Shown piece by piece: positions 8,200 to 15,288 of a stretch of 20,152 bases of DNA. The stretch covers positions 1 to 20,152 of the forward strand of contig WGED01000712.1 of NCBI GenBank assembly GCA_015492915.1. The letters are read 5' to 3'. The notes below the pieces were generated by a model. It was not told the origin of the DNA. It did not search any database and was given only the letters and a program-made list of their open reading frames with translations. Within the stretch, counting starts at the first letter, position 1; every line of letters starts with the position of its first letter. This DNA comes from Cyclobacteriaceae bacterium. Lineage in GTDB: Bacteria > Bacteroidota > Bacteroidia > Cytophagales > Cyclobacteriaceae. Position numbers and translations under genes: made by a program.

Positions 8200-9785
8200 A
8201 TATCTTCCATCTCCTCAAGGGTTTTTCCTTTGGTCTCAGGCACCCACTTCCATACAAATAATGCAGCCAAAATTCCCATGGCACCATAAATCCAATAGGC
8301 AAATCCGTGGTTGAAGAGATCATTTAATTGGCTGTTATCATTCATCATCGGGAAAGTCCAGGAAACAACGAGGTTTGCGATCCACTGTGCTGACACTGCG
8401 ATGGACATAGCCCCGCGGATGCGGTTTGGGAAAATCTCCGAAAGCAACACCCACGTGACGGGTCCCCATGACATGGCAAATGAAGCCGTGTATAAAAGCA
8501 TAAAGAAAAGAGCCCCGGCACCAATTGATTGAAAATAAAATGAAAATCCAAGTGCAAACATGCTAATGGCCATTCCGAGGGCACCGATAATCTGCAATGG
8601 CTTACGCCCAAATTTATCAACAGTATATATTGCCAGCACTGTAAAAGTAAGGTTGACAGCCCCAACGATGATGGTCTGGAGAAGAGAAGATTCCGTCCCA
8701 CTGCCCATATTTTTGAATATCTCCGGCGCATAGTACAACACCACATTGATGCCGACGAATTGCTGAAAAACAGACAATAGAATACCTGTGACAATGAGCA
8801 TCCAGCCGTAAGAAAGCCAGGGAGCGTCTTTGATCCTTAATGATGCCCTTATCTCATTGAGAACTATAGTAGACTGCTCCGGACCATCAAGTTTTTCTAA
8901 AACTTCCAGCGCTTCTCCCTCCTTATTTTTCATCACGAGATAGCGAGGTGTTTCAGGTACAAACATCAAAAGAACAAGAAACAAAAAGGCCGGAATGGTT
9001 TCCGAAGCGAACATCCACCGCCAGCCAATCGTATTCAACCACTCATTATCGCCCTGCCTCGCTATGAAATAATTGACAAAGTAGATGACCAGCATACCAA
9101 AGATGATCGCAAATTGGTTCCACGAAACCAATTTACCCCTGATATTTGCAGGTGCAATCTCGGCAATATACATCGGCGATAACATAGAAGCCATCCCTAC
9201 TCCTACACCACCAATAATTCTGTAAATGATAAAGGATATAACCGGCCTGACGCCGAACACATTCATAGCTTCAGGAACAGAAGATCCTATGGCAGAAATC
9301 ATAAATAACAAAGCTGCCAGAATTAATCCCCGTTTACGCCCTAACCGACGGGATATAAAACCCGCTATAGCACCACCGATGATGCAACCAACCAACGCAC
9401 TGGATACTGTAAAACCTTTAAGGGAATTGGCTGTCTCTTCATCGAGCATAGGATCGCCACTAAAATTTTGCGCGGTGATGTAATATGTAATTGCTCCTAA
9501 TATGATTGTGGAAAAAATCCCTTTACCTCTTCCAAGTAATTTGATCAGCACACCGCCAATGGTAAGCACTACTATGGCAATGGCAACGTACACCGTAGCT
9601 CTGTACTCAAGAATTACCTCTGCCGCTTCCCTGCTTTCAATGTTGATGGAATCGATAAAAAAAGCCTGAAGCGAGCCCACCGCTCCCGAGATCACCGCTG
9701 TATCGTACCCAAACAATAATCCTCCCAGCGTCGCTACCAGAGTAAGGCCTGTAACAAAAGAATAATTACTTTTTGAGCGCGTCAT
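8187..9785 (-). CDS. Sugar porter (MFS) family transporter, XylE-like
   Basis: This inner membrane sugar symporter of 532 residues carries the family motifs GLLFGYDTAVISG (22-34), the RRLGRKRG loop (146-153), VPETPRYL (277-283), QQFVGINVVLYYAPEIF (341-357) and the C-terminal PETKGKTLEEME. It strongly resembles E. coli XylE (ASMLSPMYIAEIAPANIRGK). Sugar-contact residues equivalent to XylE Q168, Q288, Q289 and N294 are present as Q224, Q341, Q342 and N347, but the position of XylE Q175 is M231. About 60 extra residues (about 55-112) with two hydrophobic stretches sit between TM1 and TM2, so 14 rather than 12 segments are possible. The substrate may be xylose, glucose or another hexose. It is divergent from the GH109-like gene and upstream of cdd. 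Confidence 0.93.
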   Translation of the reverse strand: MTRSKSNYSFVTGLTLVATLGGLLFGYDTAVISGAVGSLQAFFIDSINIESREAAEVILEYRATVYVAIAIVVLTIGGVLIKLLGRGKGIFSTIILGAITYYITAQNFSGDPMLDEETANSLKGFTVSSALVGCIIGGAIAGFISRRLGRKRGLILAALLFMISAIGSSVPEAMNVFGVRPVISFIIYRIIGGVGVGMASMLSPMYIAEIAPANIRGKLVSWNQFAIIFGMLVIYFVNYFIARQGDNEWLNTIGWRWMFASETIPAFLFLVLLMFVPETPRYLVMKNKEGEALEVLEKLDGPEQSTIVLNEIRASLRIKDAPWLSYGWMLIVTGILLSVFQQFVGINVVLYYAPEIFKNMGSGTESSLLQTIIVGAVNLTFTVLAIYTVDKFGRKPLQIIGALGMAISMFALGFSFYFQSIGAGALFFMLLYTASFAMSWGPVTWVLLSEIFPNRIRGAMSIAVSAQWIANLVVSWTFPMMNDNSQLNDLFNHGFAYWIYGAMGILAALFVWKWVPETKGKTLEEMEDMWNA

Positions 9786-9849
9786 TATGCTGTTTTTTCA
9801 AGCGTAAAAATCAAGCGGAGTGAATTTAGTGACATTCATGAGAAATCAC

Positions 9850-9869
9850 CAATATTGAGAGAAATATTG
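9850..9869. promoter_or_regulatory. Perfect inverted repeat in the divergent porter / GH109-like intergenic region
   Basis: CAATATT-GAGAGA-AATATTG is a perfect 7+7 inverted repeat 65-84 bases upstream of the porter start. It may be an operator for one or both divergent genes. No regulator gene lies nearby, so the protein is unknown. Confidence 0.3.
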
Positions 9870-9914
9870 CGCCGGCATTTCGCACATGGATTGCCTGTAT
9901 ATCCCGTGGTCATT

Positions 9915-9926
9915 AATGAATTCATT
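9915..9926. promoter_or_regulatory. 12-bp perfect palindrome in the same divergent region
   Basis: AATGAATTCATT reads identically on both strands. It sits 46 bases right of the first inverted repeat and about 140 bases before the GH109-like start. AT-rich palindromes of this length can arise by chance, so operator function is weakly supported. Confidence 0.2.
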
Positions 9927-10066
9927 CAAGAGGAATATATTGTGCCTCCGGTTTTTATGACTCCGAGGTATATTATGTTTTTAGCATGTCACTTTTAGCA
10001 ATTAATCCTGTGGAGAATAAACGGTTAATATGTATATTAAGAGTGCCAAATCAAATACTTTATTTC

Positions 10067-11386
10067 ATGAAAAAGTCTAAAACCAACAGAAGAAAATTCA
10101 TCAAAAATACCACAGCTACCACCCTTGGTTTAGGTATTGCCGGAAGTGCACTTGCAAAGCCTCATTTCACGAAAAAAGAAAAAAAGGAAGTGCGCATTGC
10201 TGTAGTGGGTACCGGCAACAGGGGAACACATTTAATGAAAACACTCCTTGAAATTGAAGGAGTGGAAATTCCTGCCTTATGCGATATCGATAAAAACCGC
10301 CTTGATAATGCAGTTAAAATTTGTGTTGATAAAGGCCGTAAAGCACCCGACAAGTATTTCGAAAATGAACACAGTTTTGAGAAACTCATGCAGCGCGATG
10401 ATCTCGACGGCGTCATTATTGCCACCTACTGGGAATGGCATACGCCTATGGCGTTGTATGCCATGCAACAGGGCCTGTATCCCGGCGTAGAAGTTCCCAT
10501 TGCTTTATCGTTGGATGAATGCTGGAGCCTCGTAGACACTTCGGAAAAAACAGGCGTGCCGTGCATGATGCTGGAAAACTGGAGCTTCCGGCGTGACAAC
10601 CTCGCCGTGCTAAACATGATCCGAGCAGGCCTGTTTGGTGAAATGGTTCATTGTCATTGTGCGCACTCACATGACTGTATCGACCATTGGTTTTTTGATA
10701 AAGATGACGGTCATCAGCGCTGGCCGGCAAAGTATCTGATTAATTACAATCGAAATCAGTACCCCACACATGCTTTAGGACCGGTTTTGAGCTGGCTCGA
10801 TATAAATAGCGGTGACAGGATCACGGAGATCTATTCGGCAGCCACCGCATCGAAAGGCATTAACGCTTATTTTAAAAGACGATTCGGGTCTGACCATCCC
10901 AACGCCAACCTGAAATATAAGCAGGGAGATATTGTCACTGATACGCTTAAAACCGCCAAAGGCAAAACCATCATCGTCAATTACGACATGCAGTTGCCAC
11001 GCCCCTATGACAACAGGTGGATGGTACAGGGCACGCTGGGTGTGTACCGCGAGCAACCAAGCACGGTTTATCTGGTTGAAAAAAGCCCGAAATATCATCA
11101 CTGGGAAGATTTCAAACCGTACGAGGAAAAATACCTGCACAAATGGTGGAAGGATGAGTCAAGAATCGGAGGTGGTCATGGCGGCGTCGATATGCTCGAG
11201 TTATCCTTGTTCGTCGATGCTGTTAGGGACAAAACACAGACACCTATTGATGTGTATGATTCGGTGACCATGAGTGCAGTGGTAGCCCTTTCGGGAATAT
11301 CGATTGAAAAAGATGCACCCGTAGAATTCCCTGACTTCACCAGAGGAAGATGGGAGCAGCAAAAACCTAAATTTGCGATGGTCTGA
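10067..11386 (+). CDS. Gfo/Idh/MocA family oxidoreductase, GH109-like (alpha-N-acetylgalactosaminidase family)
   Basis: The 439-residue product begins with a twin-arginine signal (TNRRKFIKNTTA followed by LGLGIAGSALA), so it is exported folded, with NAD bound. I chose the ATG at 10067 because it places the RR motif at residues 8-9; the open frame extends 27 codons upstream without signal features. The Rossmann motif VVGTGNRG lies at 46-53. EVPIALSLDECW (142-153), LENWSFRRD (169-177), QYPTHALGP (231-239), RPYDNRW and GHGGVDM match GH109 enzymes such as the Elizabethkingia alpha-N-acetylgalactosaminidase, as I remember it. In that enzyme the RRD motif is preceded by Tyr; here it is Phe174. GH109 enzymes use NAD in a redox-assisted hydrolysis. 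Substrate is uncertain, since many relatives act on other glycosides. Confidence 0.88.
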   Translation: MKKSKTNRRKFIKNTTATTLGLGIAGSALAKPHFTKKEKKEVRIAVVGTGNRGTHLMKTLLEIEGVEIPALCDIDKNRLDNAVKICVDKGRKAPDKYFENEHSFEKLMQRDDLDGVIIATYWEWHTPMALYAMQQGLYPGVEVPIALSLDECWSLVDTSEKTGVPCMMLENWSFRRDNLAVLNMIRAGLFGEMVHCHCAHSHDCIDHWFFDKDDGHQRWPAKYLINYNRNQYPTHALGPVLSWLDINSGDRITEIYSAATASKGINAYFKRRFGSDHPNANLKYKQGDIVTDTLKTAKGKTIIVNYDMQLPRPYDNRWMVQGTLGVYREQPSTVYLVEKSPKYHHWEDFKPYEEKYLHKWWKDESRIGGGHGGVDMLELSLFVDAVRDKTQTPIDVYDSVTMSAVVALSGISIEKDAPVEFPDFTRGRWEQQKPKFAMV

Positions 11387-11550
11387 TTGGATCCCGTGAG
11401 GAGTAAATTGACATCTTTTTCCGATCTATAGACAGATAACCTGTTTAGATTTTTGGGCTGAATATAATTGATTATTTCCCATAGAAATATCTATACATCT
11501 GAATATTCTGATAGACATTTTCTGCGCATTTTTACTTGTTAGGGTCTGCG

Positions 11551-11560
11551 CAAACGTTTG
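11551..11560. promoter_or_regulatory. LacI/GalR-type operator candidate
   Basis: The perfect palindrome CAAACGTTTG, within GCAAACGTTTGG, has the central CG of LacI/GalR-family sites. It overlaps the upstream TTTG box of the promoter in front of the amidohydrolase remnant, the place for a repressor. No LacI gene is in the window. Confidence 0.5.
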
Positions 11561-11592
11561 GCTGGAATCCCCTCCCTGATGTGTTAGCTTTG
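11557..11592 (+). promoter_or_regulatory. Bacteroidota-type promoter of the amidohydrolase remnant
   Basis: TTTG at 11557-11560 and an exact TAnnTTTG box (TAGCTTTG, 11585-11592) are 24 bases apart, close to the spacing known for the Bacteroidota primary sigma factor. Transcription would begin near 11599, at or just before the two in-frame ATG codons at 11600 and 11612. Confidence 0.5.
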
Positions 11593-11599
11593 TTAATAA

Positions 11600-11659
11600 A
11601 TGGAACAGGCTATGATCCGGATCGATGCCCATCATCATTTATCCAAAAATTCTCAATAA
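11600..11659 (+). pseudogene. 5' remnant of an amidohydrolase-like gene, cut by repeat copy B
   Basis: Translation from 11600 gives MEQAMIRIDAHHHL, then five codons of repeat sequence and a stop TAA supplied by the repeat. MIRIDAHHHL is the classical opening of the amidohydrolase_2 family (for example L-fuconolactone and related sugar-lactone hydrolases), in which the two outer histidines of H-x-H bind metal. Met5 at 11612 is probably the original start. No continuation of the family is visible after the repeat, so the rest of the gene is lost. The LacI-like site and promoter upstream agree with a sugar-catabolism gene. The family call rests on only ten residues. Confidence 0.5.
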
Positions 11660-11836
11660 CCTTTCTGTTCCGAGCTTAAACTACTTCAAAATCAACCACT
11701 TCGTTCACGTTTGATTCGTCACCATAAAAGTGCATTATGCCTCCTCATCAAACGTGCTGATTTTCTTCCCGCCCTGGCGGGACAAGTTGTACTTTAACCT
11801 CTCATAACGAAATCCTATTGAGAATTTTGGGATAAA
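11638..11836. repeat. 199-bp repeat with inverted termini (copy B, full length)
   Basis: The ends form an inverted repeat of 21 bases with one mismatch (left TTTATCC then AAAATTCTCAATA). Inside are a second inverted repeat, CACGTTTGAT at 11706-11715 against ATCAAACGTG at 11747-11756, and a tight hairpin, TCCCGCC-CT-GGCGGGA at 11767-11782. It has the same length as copy C and differs from it at about 11 positions. No open frame of note is present. It resembles a miniature inverted-repeat element, though no transposase with such ends is in the window. Target duplication is unclear; TA flanks both ends. Confidence 0.85.
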
Positions 11837-11888
11837 ATCCCGTGTTTCGAACAGCAGAATCTTCGCTTCATATTGTTCTGCTCTGATT

Positions 11889-11906
11889 GACGATTGAATA
11901 ATCGTC
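11889..11906. repeat. Perfect small hairpin next to the long inverted repeat
   Basis: GACGATT-GAAT-AATCGTC is a perfect 7-bp stem with a 4-base loop. Neither side has a proper T-run, so it is not a standard terminator. It directly adjoins the long imperfect hairpin and may belong to the same element. Confidence 0.5.
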
Positions 11907-12002
11907 CTGAACTGTGATTTTTATGATGGAATGAACATTATGATTTTGCGAGGAAAAAAATCAAAGTTCATCACATGATCACACGAATCATACATAGTTC
12001 AG
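11907..12002. repeat. Long imperfect inverted repeat after the serine-block operon
   Basis: The outer arms CTGAACT (11907-11913) and AGTTCAG (11996-12002) pair exactly. Inner arms TGATTTT (11941-11947) and AAAATCA (11957-11963) also pair, leaving a 9-base loop. Stretches with GAAC and GTTC between them pair partly. Transcribed from the minus strand it would form a long hairpin in the 3' end of the glycosylase mRNA. I recall similar CTGAACTGTGATT-type palindromes between genes in other Bacteroidota, but that is unverified. Confidence 0.55.
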
Positions 12003-12026
12003 ACAAAATTCATCGCAGAAAGAATG

Positions 12027-12047
12027 GAGGTTCCAAAATGGCACCTC
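12027..12047 (-). terminator. Hairpin overlapping the glycosylase stop codon
   Basis: GAGGT-T-CC...GG-C-ACCTC forms a stem of 5 plus 2 pairs with one mismatch and a loop AAAAT. On the minus strand it is followed by CATTCTTTCT, not a clean T-run. It may help end the serC-to-glycosylase transcript together with the larger hairpin beyond it. Confidence 0.25.
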
Positions 12048-12720
12048 AAAGCGCGCCATGGATTTTAGTCAGATATTCATCGATGAATTCCTGCTTGCGC
12101 TTTAGCCGGTACTGCATCACCCACCGCGGATGCGGCAGATGGTCTATCCGGTCGAAAAGGCCGTATTTCCCGTTAAGGTATTGGAGGTACTTGAAATTTT
12201 TGCCTTTCCCCATGCTGAAGGCGATATGCCGCTTCCCTCCCATGGCTATCTGCTTTCGCAGTGAGCTGACCATGTGCGGCTCCAGAAAACGTTGAAGTTC
12301 CGGGATATCGTAGTAGTTGATGTTGTTGCCGTTCTTCACAAAGCCCAGCGGCGAAACACTCGTAAAAAACACTTTGGAAAAAAAATCATCCACGCCTCCG
12401 AAGGCATCGATCATCGCATACACAAACACGGACGACAGCTCCTGCTTTTTGTCCAGATCATTGGGTATGCCGCATTTTTCTTCCAACCTGATGGGATCCG
12501 TAAAAGGCACGCCCGTGACGCCTGCGCCGAAACGCCCCGGATTGATGCCTATGAGAAAAAGACGATTATTGTCATCGTCATAATATTTGTGGTAAAAGCG
12601 GCGGGCCAGTTCATAGGTCTTCGGGTTTTTGAAAGGGTTGAGCAGGTCCACACCGTCCGGCAGCTTGTCGGGGAAGTTCAGGTTATCAATAAATTCAAAA
12701 TATTTTTGATAAAAACTCAT
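12046..12720 (-). CDS. SMUG2-like uracil-DNA glycosylase family protein (DUF4918)
   Basis: This 224-residue protein belongs to the uracil-DNA glycosylase superfamily, which removes uracil or related bases from DNA. The first active-site motif is GINPGRFGAGVTGVPFTDP (58-76), close to the SMUG1 pattern GxNPGPFG. The second is LPHPRW (195-200), where many UDGs have HPS. The N-terminal MNPF-like LLNPFKNPKTYELARRFYHKYY and the segment SPLGFVKNGNNINYYD (123-138) match the DUF4918/SMUG2 group of Bacteroidota as I remember it. The ATG is 10 bases after the DUF1015 stop, so it is the last gene of the serine block. Nothing else in the operon concerns DNA repair, so its regulation with serine genes may be incidental. 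Confidence 0.87.
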   Translation of the reverse strand: MSFYQKYFEFIDNLNFPDKLPDGVDLLNPFKNPKTYELARRFYHKYYDDDNNRLFLIGINPGRFGAGVTGVPFTDPIRLEEKCGIPNDLDKKQELSSVFVYAMIDAFGGVDDFFSKVFFTSVSPLGFVKNGNNINYYDIPELQRFLEPHMVSSLRKQIAMGGKRHIAFSMGKGKNFKYLQYLNGKYGLFDRIDHLPHPRWVMQYRLKRKQEFIDEYLTKIHGAL

Positions 12721-12730
12721 GAAAAACGAG

Positions 12731-13972
12731 CTATTTCAGACTGTACACCACAAGCCCGCTGCGCAGCTTGGGCTCAAACCATGTGGTCTTGGGAGGCATG
12801 ATCTTGCCGCTGTCGGCGATGTCGATCAGTTGCTGCATCGAAACGGGATAGAGGGCAAAAGCCACCTTCATCTCGCCGCTGTCCACCCTGCGTTCCAACT
12901 CACTCAGCCCACGGATGCCACCGACAAAGTCGATACGCTTGTCAGTCCGCAGATCATGGATGCCCAGCAAAGGCTTCAGCACCTGCTCCGACAAGATCGT
13001 CACATCGAGCACGCCCACAGGATCATGATCGTCGTAGGTGCCGTTTTTGGCCCTGAGCCCGTACCAGTTGCCTTCCAGATACATGCCGAACTCATGGAGG
13101 CGTGATGGTTTGTAAGGCGATTTACCTGTCTTACTGATATCAAAGGCGCCCTCGAGCTTGCGCAAAAATTCATCGACACTCATATCGTTCAGATCCTTGA
13201 CCAGGCGATTGTAGTCAATGATTTTCAACTGATTATCAGGGAAATGCACAGCGAGGAAATAATTGAACGGCTCCTCGCCCGTATAATCAGGATGCTCCTC
13301 GCGAAGTTCTTTGCCCACGAGCGCCGCGGCGGCCGTACGGTGGTGTCCGTCTGCCACATATACGGCGGGGATCTTCCGAAACTCCGCAACGATCTTCTCC
13401 TTCTCCGGTCCGTTAATCACCCAAAACTCATGGCGCACGCCGTCATTGGTCACAAAGTCATATTCGGATGCACCTTCCATGATTTTTGCAACGATCCTGT
13501 CGAGCTGCTCCCTGGCAGGATAGGCAAAGAATACGGGCTCAGCATTGATCTGCGACACCATTACATGTTTTTTCCTGTCCTCCTCCTTGTCGGGCCTGGT
13601 CAGTTCGTGCTTTTTAATGGCATTACTAAAATAATCATCAATCGACGCAGCGGCCACGATGCCTGCCTGGGTGTGGCCATTCATGGTGAGTCGGTAAATA
13701 TACAGGCAATCGGTATCATCGCGAAAGAAAGTACCTTTGCCGACAAGCTCATCAAAGACTATCTTTCCCATCTCGTACACATCGGCACTGTACGGGTCTT
13801 TCCCTTGCGGGAAATTGATCTCCGGTTTCACGACATGCAGAAATGAATCGGGATTACCTTCGGCTTCCTTGCGGGCTTCTTCGGTGCTCAGCACGTCGTA
13901 AGGCCTGCTGGCCACCAGATGTACTTTTTCCTTTACGGGCCTGAACCCTCTGAACGGTCGTATTTTTGTCAC
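12731..13972 (-). CDS. DUF1015 family protein (ParB/Srx-like, serine-operon partner)
   Basis: This 413-residue soluble protein matches DUF1015 along its whole length. Visible motifs are RPFRGFRPV at the start, RPYDVLS (23-29), HELTRPDKEEDRKKH (122-136) and VADGHHRTAAAA (206-217). DUF1015 proteins are sometimes annotated as ParB/SpoOJ-like. The DGHHR motif recalls the phosphate-binding loop of the ParB/sulfiredoxin superfamily, which includes free-serine kinases (SerK, SbnI). Its place after serC and serA, which I recall from other Bacteroidota such as Bacteroides, suggests a job in serine or phosphoserine metabolism. That function is inference, with no enzyme activity known to me. It starts 116 bases after serA and is followed 10 bases later by the glycosylase gene. 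Confidence 0.9.
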   Translation of the reverse strand: MTKIRPFRGFRPVKEKVHLVASRPYDVLSTEEARKEAEGNPDSFLHVVKPEINFPQGKDPYSADVYEMGKIVFDELVGKGTFFRDDTDCLYIYRLTMNGHTQAGIVAAASIDDYFSNAIKKHELTRPDKEEDRKKHVMVSQINAEPVFFAYPAREQLDRIVAKIMEGASEYDFVTNDGVRHEFWVINGPEKEKIVAEFRKIPAVYVADGHHRTAAAALVGKELREEHPDYTGEEPFNYFLAVHFPDNQLKIIDYNRLVKDLNDMSVDEFLRKLEGAFDISKTGKSPYKPSRLHEFGMYLEGNWYGLRAKNGTYDDHDPVGVLDVTILSEQVLKPLLGIHDLRTDKRIDFVGGIRGLSELERRVDSGEMKVAFALYPVSMQQLIDIADSGKIMPPKTTWFEPKLRSGLVVYSLK

Positions 13973-14088
13973 AGATTGCTTTATTTTGTTGGTATCCCAT
14001 AGCCTCCGAAGGCATTATTATTCCACTCTTAAAAGGAATTGGGGATATTCAATTAATTTAATTACAAATAAGGTAATGAAATTCATTT

Positions 14089-15264
14089 TCAATTCAACGG
14101 CGGTAAAATCCTCGCCATGATCACTCCATCGATCGCCTTGATCTTCTCCAGATCTTTTTCGGAGATCTCACCGTCGATGTCGATGATGTTGTAAGCGATT
14201 TCATCGCGGTGCTTGTTCATCATGTCCGCGATGTTGATATTGCTCTCCGCCAACACCGTAGTTATGTTACCAACCATTTTAGGTATGTTTTTGTTGGCAA
14301 TGATCAGGCGCTGCCTGCCATTGCGCGGCATGCTGATGTTCGGGAAGTTGACGGAATTCTTGATGTTTCCGTTAAAAAGAAAATCCATCACCTGGTCCAC
14401 TGCCATCACGGCACAGTTGGCTTCCGACTCGGGCGTTGAGGCGCCGAGGTGCGGAATACAGATCACCTTATCGTGCTTCAACAAGGCTTCATCCGGAAAA
14501 TCCGTAACAAATGCTGCCACCTTACCGCTATCCAATGCTTCGAACAAATCATCCTTGTTCACGAGTCCGCCCCTTGCAAAGTTCATAATGCGGATGCCGT
14601 CCTTCATCACGGCAAATTTCGACTTGTCGATAAAGCTCTCCGTGCTGACAAGCAGCGGAATGTGCAGGCTCAGATAGTCCGACTCACTGAGAAGTCCGTC
14701 CAGACTGAGCGCCTTTTCCACATTCTTTGACAGACCCCAGGCCGATTCTATTGAAATGTACGGATCAAAACCGATCACGCGCATGCCGAGCGATTCGGCG
14801 GCATTGGCCACGAGCTGCCCGATGGCGCCTAACCCGATGACTCCCAGTGTCTTGCCCTGCAATTCGGGCCCGGCGAAGTTCGATTTTCCCTTCTCCACAA
14901 GTTTGGACACTTCATCCCCCTTGCCGATGAGTGTTTTCGCCCAGTTCACACCACCGATGATGTCACGGCTCGAGAGCAACATGCCCGCGATTACCAGTTC
15001 CTTCACGGCATTGGCATTGGCGCCGGGCGTGTTGAAAACGACGATGCCCCTGTCGGTGCATTTGCTTACCGGTATGTTGTTCACGCCTGCTCCCGCCCTG
15101 GCAATGGCCTTGAGGGATTCAGGCAACTCCATATCGTGCATTTTGGCACTGCGAACAAGGATGGCGTCGGGCTCGGTGAACTCGGAAGCCACCTCGAAGT
15201 GTTCCATGGGAAAACGCTGCAAACCGGCCGTAGATATTTTATTTAAAGTCTGTATTTTGAACAT
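14089..15264 (-). CDS. serA: D-3-phosphoglycerate dehydrogenase with C-terminal ACT domain
   Basis: The enzyme oxidises 3-phosphoglycerate to 3-phosphohydroxypyruvate with NAD, the committed step of serine synthesis. In 391 residues it has an N-terminal substrate domain (RAGAGVNNIPV, 57-66), a Rossmann domain with VIGLGAIG (142-149) and acidic D168 for NAD, catalytic R231 (FARGGLVN), E259 (DFPDEA) and H272 (PHLGAST), and a final ACT domain (about 319-391, RLIIANKNIPKMVGNITTVLAES), probably for serine feedback. This short single-ACT form lacks the intervening ASB domain of long SerA proteins. It follows serC by 24 bases, in one transcript. Confidence 0.96.
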   Translation of the reverse strand: MFKIQTLNKISTAGLQRFPMEHFEVASEFTEPDAILVRSAKMHDMELPESLKAIARAGAGVNNIPVSKCTDRGIVVFNTPGANANAVKELVIAGMLLSSRDIIGGVNWAKTLIGKGDEVSKLVEKGKSNFAGPELQGKTLGVIGLGAIGQLVANAAESLGMRVIGFDPYISIESAWGLSKNVEKALSLDGLLSESDYLSLHIPLLVSTESFIDKSKFAVMKDGIRIMNFARGGLVNKDDLFEALDSGKVAAFVTDFPDEALLKHDKVICIPHLGASTPESEANCAVMAVDQVMDFLFNGNIKNSVNFPNISMPRNGRQRLIIANKNIPKMVGNITTVLAESNINIADMMNKHRDEIAYNIIDIDGEISEKDLEKIKAIDGVIMARILPPLN

Positions 15265-15288
15265 TTTGATGAAAGATTAAAAAGTTGG

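Larger units (their letters stand above)
11387..12045. other. Scarred intergenic region with gene remnant and repeats
   Basis: These 659 bases contain no intact gene. In order they hold a LacI-like palindrome, a Bacteroidota-type promoter, the first codons of an amidohydrolase-like gene, full repeat copy B, a perfect small hairpin and a long imperfect hairpin ending just before the glycosylase stop. A minus-strand open frame at 11426-11638 runs antisense to the remnant and has no recognisable content. Confidence 0.6.

Noticed and set aside
8345..8794. 149-codon minus-strand open frame inside the sugar porter
   Set aside because: It overlaps the porter's conserved membrane segments in another frame and is Cys/Ser-rich without motifs.
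11426..11638. Minus-strand open frame of 70 codons
   Set aside because: It is antisense to the amidohydrolase remnant and its promoter and has no protein-like features.
12274..12801. 175-codon plus-strand open frame
   Set aside because: It is antisense to the glycosylase and the end of DUF1015, both of which have clear conserved motifs.
13244..13846. 200-codon plus-strand open frame
   Set aside because: It lies wholly antisense inside the conserved DUF1015 gene, in GC-rich DNA where long shadow frames are expected.
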